Below the pieces are notes generated by a model, which was not told the origin of the DNA, did not search any database, and saw nothing but the letters and a program-made list of their open reading frames with translations. Of a DNA stretch of 29,978 bases, positions 26,401 through 29,978 are shown piece by piece (the stretch's first letter is position 1; each line of letters starts with the position of its first letter). Both the position numbers and the translations under genes were made by a program. Origin of the DNA: a virus; the IMG/VR virus record IMGVR_UViG_3300030101_004023, positions 1 through 29,978 of that record; one strand, given 5' to 3'.

Positions 26401-28078
26401 TACCTATTTCCTCAGAACTTTCAAATACCTTTATTTGATTGATTGGAACACTGCCTGTAACTTCTACATGAAAAGCGTTCTCTTTATATCCTGAGGGTAG
26501 TTTAAATGGGTCAGCACTTGTAACGGTTTGTGTATGCTTTAATGAATTATCGGCAAATAATTTGAATGTTACTGAAGGAGAATAACTATCACATTCAACT
26601 TGCGCTACAGCTGGATTGATTGGTCTTGCGTTATAAAACTCTTTTGATTTCCATGTATAAGATAAATTTGATCCTGATGCAAACTCAACAAAATTATTAT
26701 TTACTACTAAATATAATTCATCATTTTCCAAATCTGAAAAACCAGCATCAGCATAAAAACTTAAATCAACAAATGAGTTTTTACCTCCTCTTGGATCAAA
26801 AACAAAGCCACCTTTTTCAGTGTTAGATATTTTATAAAACCCAATATAATGACCTTCCCAATAATATGCATGTATAGAAGATGGATTGAATGCTTGCCAA
26901 TGATCCCTTGTGAATATTTGTTCAGTTATTAATTCAACACCAGACTCACTCGCTAAAACTAATCCATCAGGACTTGCATAAACACTGAAATCACCCATAT
27001 CAACGATGCTTCTTCGTGATACACAACTTTGAGCAGAATCTATTTCTACCATTGCCATTGACGCTGGATCTGTCCCTTGAACTAGGACAGGCTTCCCTTT
27101 TGTTAAAACCATAAGACCATTTGATAGTGGAGCTAAACCAACTACAGGAGATTGAACTGTTAGTTGAAACTTTTTAGGAAACGCATGAGGTTGAAAAGGA
27201 ACTGAAAATAAAACTGTTTTTCCAGCAAATCCAGCAAACACGCCATTGTTCATAGATTTTAATCCTTCCATATGACCTTCTGGATGTGCAGTTGCATCAC
27301 TGTCAGGTGGTGGATCAAAATCAGCAGTTTCGTTTGGCTCACCTAACTCAGCATCAGTTTTATTATCAACAAAGGTTGTTAGATTGCTTGATGATTCATC
27401 AGAAGGAATATCAATATCTGCCACCTGTCTAAAAGTTCCATCAGCATCAGTTCTATATAATCTTCTTTTTGCTAAATTGTGCTGACCAGATGGCGCTACA
27501 GGAAACGTAATAGTTACTGTTTGGTCAGAAAATACACTCAATATTTGGCTTGTTTGCGCTGTACTAGGCTGACCTTCTTCACCGAAAGCGCTAACAAAGG
27601 TATATATGTAGCTTCTTGCGGATGGTGTTTCAGTTGCCGATACAGACGATGAAGTTGGAGTCAATGTTGGGGTTGTTGCTAGATTAGGAGCCAACGGTAT
27701 TCCTAATCTAAAAAATATATTGTCATCCACTTGATCTGCTATTTGCATAAGTGGATGAGAAAATCCACCTATGTCAAATCCAGAATAATAAATTCTATTA
27801 TGTGGATCTTCTGCAATAGGACTTTCAAGTATGTCAACAACTTTATCGACTGCAATCCATATATTACTGCTATGTTTAAATATTGTTTTAACACCTATTT
27901 GTGTAAAATTAGTTGGACTGGTAGCGTTTATGCTAGATGATGCATTCCCTTTCCACGGTTCAAGTCTGCCTGTATCTAATCTCACATTTGTCGCTACCGT
28001 AGCCATATCATTCGGTAACAACCTAGAATAAATCTTAGGTGCTTTGCCGCCAAAAGTTTGCAAACTAAATCCTGTCAT
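26393..28078 (-). CDS. Beta-rich tail protein, tail-tube or nozzle candidate (561 aa)
   Basis: A 561-residue protein starting MTGFSLQTFGGKAPKIYSRL and then LPNDMATVATNVRLDTGRLE, an opening shared by podovirus proteins annotated as tail tubular protein B, nozzle or DNA-stabilisation protein. Many repeated strands (LVVNNNFVEFASGSNLSYTW) suggest a propeller-type fold. A Thr/Ser/Pro-rich linker lies near 125-150. ATG 28078 is preferred (ATGA overlap with the holin stop); a GTG at 28105 is in frame. The name is by analogy of start motif and length, not by direct match. Confidence 0.6.
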   Translation of the reverse strand: MTGFSLQTFGGKAPKIYSRLLPNDMATVATNVRLDTGRLEPWKGNASSSINATSPTNFTQIGVKTIFKHSSNIWIAVDKVVDILESPIAEDPHNRIYYSGFDIGGFSHPLMQIADQVDDNIFFRLGIPLAPNLATTPTLTPTSSSVSATETPSARSYIYTFVSAFGEEGQPSTAQTSQILSVFSDQTVTITFPVAPSGQHNLAKRRLYRTDADGTFRQVADIDIPSDESSSNLTTFVDNKTDAELGEPNETADFDPPPDSDATAHPEGHMEGLKSMNNGVFAGFAGKTVLFSVPFQPHAFPKKFQLTVQSPVVGLAPLSNGLMVLTKGKPVLVQGTDPASMAMVEIDSAQSCVSRRSIVDMGDFSVYASPDGLVLASESGVELITEQIFTRDHWQAFNPSSIHAYYWEGHYIGFYKISNTEKGGFVFDPRGGKNSFVDLSFYADAGFSDLENDELYLVVNNNFVEFASGSNLSYTWKSKEFYNARPINPAVAQVECDSYSPSVTFKLFADNSLKHTQTVTSADPFKLPSGYKENAFHVEVTGSVPINQIKVFESSEEIGNG

Positions 28079-28473
28079 TTCGCTGTACCATTCCTCTTGT
28101 CCCACGATCTCAACCCGCCCATTCCAAGCATTCCGAGTAAAACCGTCATAAGTGTATCCATATCAAAAGATGGCAATTCTGGTAAATCAAAACCAGCTGC
28201 CGCAATAATAAATGTTGCTACTGGTTGACCAACAAAATGCCAACCCATTGCTATTACCGAAACATAACCAGCTAAAGGTCGCCAAGAACTTTGAAACCAA
28301 TTACCTTTTGCATCAAGTTTATTAAGCTCTATCTGTTGCAACGCATTCTCATTCGCTGCTTTTTCGGACATGGTTGCTATCTCGTGAGCCAACCTATTCC
28401 TTTCATCTGCGTCAGGAATAACCTTCCCAAGTAAATCAGAAACAGGTGTTATTAAACTTTGAATAACTGACAT
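28075..28473 (-). CDS. Three-helix holin of the GTA type (132 aa)
   Basis: A 132-residue protein. The first 60 residues are amphipathic and charged (LLGKVIPDADERNRLAHEIA). Then come WFQSSWRPLAGYVSVIAMGW, a second hydrophobic segment (VATFIIAAAGF) and a third (MTVLLGMLGMGGLRSWDK). This order, with SWRP at the start of the first span and GxRSxDK at the end, is typical of the 3TM holins linked to gene-transfer-agent release. It should form the membrane lesion for lysis. No endolysin is visible in the window. GGAG precedes ATG 28473. Confidence 0.8.
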   Translation of the reverse strand: MSVIQSLITPVSDLLGKVIPDADERNRLAHEIATMSEKAANENALQQIELNKLDAKGNWFQSSWRPLAGYVSVIAMGWHFVGQPVATFIIAAAGFDLPELPSFDMDTLMTVLLGMLGMGGLRSWDKRNGTAK

Positions 28474-28476
28474 AAG

Positions 28477-28815
28477 TTAGCTCCAAGGCACTCCCATCGT
28501 AACTTTAGGTGCTTTAGACTCAGCAATTTGAGCCGCTACACTTGCTTCAATAGCGTCTTTATCAACGTCCTCAGATGCGTGTAACCAACCAATAACATCT
28601 GCTTCAGTTAAGTCAGCATATTTGATATAGCCTTCTTTTGATGAGTCTGGTTGCCAGCTGCATGTCCCGTATGCAGACCCATAATGTGTTACCTCAGACT
28701 CACCAGAGCCTACTGTTTCAGAATCTTCACAACGCCAGTGCGCTACAATAATTCCATCTTTGTTTGGAGCTTTAGTATTTCGCTCTAGTTCTACAATTTT
28801 CCACGTTGCCGCCAT
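28477..28815 (-). CDS. Conserved phage protein next to the tail fibre (112 aa)
   Basis: A 112-residue protein (MAATWKIVELERNTKAPNKD; IIVAHWRCEDSETVGSGESE; YADLTEADVIGWLHASEDVD; ends GVPWS). This pattern (TWKI..L.R, VAHWR, a YG...W turn, LTE.DVI.W) recurs in marine and other phages next to tail fibre genes, and I recall it as an unknown-function family (possibly DUF7936). GGAGTAAGAC before ATG 28815 is a good site. Role unknown; a virion or fibre accessory function is likely from position. Confidence 0.65.
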   Translation of the reverse strand: MAATWKIVELERNTKAPNKDGIIVAHWRCEDSETVGSGESEVTHYGSAYGTCSWQPDSSKEGYIKYADLTEADVIGWLHASEDVDKDAIEASVAAQIAESKAPKVTMGVPWS

Positions 28816-28818
28816 GTC

Positions 28819-29978
28819 TTACTCCTTTTCTTTAAGTGATTTAATTTCTTTTCTAAGGTTTTGTATTTCTTTCATCATCAAAGGGACGAGCTTAGAATAA
28901 TCTATGCCCATCATCTCGTGATCTTCGGTTGGTGTTGATACTGCATCAGGTACTTCTAAGATAAGCTCTTGAGCTATCATGCCGTAATCTTGATGCTTAC
29001 CTGTCTTCTTCCAATCAAACTGGCGTACCTTAATTTTATCTATAATGTCGCCAGAGTCTCTTGCAGGCTCTATGTTGTCTTTAAGACGAGCATCTGAGGA
29101 TGTTGGAAACGATGTTGCTGTACATGATCCTGCGAATGTACCGTTACCACCTGAAGCAATCGTTAAAGCATTTACAGCAGAACCATCGTCCATTGTGATA
29201 AACTCAAACTGACCAAATTCATCACTCATATCTGTGGCTTTGTACGCGATTCTTCCGTAAACATTGTTAGTGCCACATTTAAAGTCTAACGGTGCATAAG
29301 TGTTGTTAGTCGTACTGGTATTATTAATCATTAAACCAGTACCAACATTAGAGGTATTTCCAAAACCCGAAGATGTTGAACTTGTGTTTGTGTCTGTGCT
29401 TGTAAATGCTACTAAAAGGTTTCTATAGGGTGTGGTTGCGCCAATCATTACGCCAGAATTTACAACACTCAGTTGAAAATCAGTTGACGACTGCGCTCCA
29501 AAATCAAGCCTGTCATACTGATGCTTGTAATTAATAAAACCGCCCGCAAGTGAGCCTTGATCCTTAAATTGTATTATTGCTGTTCTATTGACTTGACTTG
29601 TATCAAATACTAAACGTGGATCGCCTGATGCCGCTGAATCAATAGTTAATGTTGGATCAGCTACAGTACCGCCACCAACATTTACATTTACTGAATTCAC
29701 CGTCCCACTGAAATGAGCGTCTTTAAAGCGATAAGCAGATAAACCTAAATCTAGTGTGGTGGCTCCACCAGTTTCTGCATTAATTGGATAAACAGAGTTG
29801 ACATCTTTATTAAAATTAATACCTGCATCACCAGAACCTATAAAGAGATTGCCACTATTACCAGTACCAATAATGCCTACCAAGCTAGAGTCCTTTCTAA
29901 ACTCCATTAAGCTTCCGTCCCCAGTAAGACGATTAACTTGTAAAGCAACATTATTATTTCTTACAAAAGAACCTGATC
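28819..29978 (-). CDS. Tail fibre with S74 self-cleaving chaperone domain, 5' end outside the window
   Basis: The frame stays open past any internal ATG to the right edge (residues before ATG 29907 read SGSFVRNNNVALQVNRLTGD), so it is partial and starts beyond 29978. At least 385 residues are visible. The body is beta-rich, Gly/Asn/Thr-rich fibre sequence with repeated turns. The C-terminal 90 residues are an intramolecular chaperone: SDARLKDNIEPARDSGDIID with the Ser and Lys of the S74 protease dyad, then GMIAQELILEVPDAV, then a coiled coil (MMKEIQNLRKEIKSLKEKE). After trimer folding this part is expected to cut itself off just before the Ser. The fibre should bind the host receptor. Confidence 0.85.
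   Translation of the reverse strand, partial: SGSFVRNNNVALQVNRLTGDGSLMEFRKDSSLVGIIGTGNSGNLFIGSGDAGINFNKDVNSVYPINAETGGATTLDLGLSAYRFKDAHFSGTVNSVNVNVGGGTVADPTLTIDSAASGDPRLVFDTSQVNRTAIIQFKDQGSLAGGFINYKHQYDRLDFGAQSSTDFQLSVVNSGVMIGATTPYRNLLVAFTSTDTNTSSTSSGFGNTSNVGTGLMINNTSTTNNTYAPLDFKCGTNNVYGRIAYKATDMSDEFGQFEFITMDDGSAVNALTIASGGNGTFAGSCTATSFPTSSDARLKDNIEPARDSGDIIDKIKVRQFDWKKTGKHQDYGMIAQELILEVPDAVSTPTEDHEMMGIDYSKLVPLMMKEIQNLRKEIKSLKEKE

Noticed and set aside
29905-29907. ATG at 29907 as the start of the tail fibre
   Set aside because: The frame continues upstream without a stop to the window edge with fibre-like sequence, and there is no ribosome-binding site, so the gene is truncated by the edge.
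1-29978. CRISPR arrays, insertion sequences, rRNA
   Set aside because: No regularly spaced repeats, no transposase and no rRNA-like sequence were seen.

Overview
This window looks like part of a temperate, short-tailed (podovirus-like) phage or prophage of a proteobacterium. The DNA is AT-rich and very gene-dense. The late genes resemble those common in marine phage genomes: internal virion or ejection proteins, a three-helix GTA-type holin, an EF-hand membrane protein, a tail assembly chaperone and an S74 tail fibre. That marine link is from memory, not a search. Terminase, portal, capsid and RNA polymerase genes are not in view. Both ends cut through genes.

Layout. (1) 1-4818, plus strand: an accessory region of small genes, starting with an ArdA-type antirestriction protein. 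It is split into cassettes by terminator-like hairpins, and five gene clusters start with the same CCTGAGGAGG ribosome-binding element, whose flanks can fold around it. (2) 4869-9349, minus strand: replication and nuclease genes (initiator-like protein, TOPRIM primase-helicase, coiled-coil protein, Ref-like HNH nuclease, DUF3310 protein, Hjc-like resolvase, a second PD-(D/E)XK-like protein). (3) 9350-9529: divergent control region. (4) 9530-13846, plus strand: CI-like repressor, Sak/Rad52-type annealing protein, YqaJ exonuclease, a protein with a perfect SSB tail, a CsrA-like protein with insertions, a small IDGK protein, a strong terminator and a tyrosine integrase. (5) 13847-14380: a gene-free attP region holding the 3' half of a tRNA-Gly(GCC) gene and repeated integrase arm-type sites. 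(6) 14381-29978, minus strand: tightly coupled late genes ending in a tail fibre that runs off the right edge.

How it fits together. ArdA would protect entering DNA from type I restriction. The CI-like protein and integrase support lysogeny at a tRNA-Gly gene. The annealing protein, exonuclease and SSB-like protein form a recombination module beside the primase-helicase. The late operon supplies ejection proteins, tail parts and lysis functions.

The most interesting possibility is a post-transcriptional circuit. The protein at 12201-12593 looks like CsrA with a Cys-containing insertion. Leaders of its own gene, the annealing protein and the primase-helicase each carry an exact ACANGGANGU (CsrA-type) site. 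Related GGA hairpins lie at the starts of the initiator, SSB-like and integrase genes. A separate set of hairpins with covarying stems covers ribosome-binding sites in the left region. A second notable point is a protein-like ORF (18103-18318) overprinted on a low-complexity part of the 1892-residue ejection protein. Functions are assigned by recognising motifs by eye; no database search was possible.
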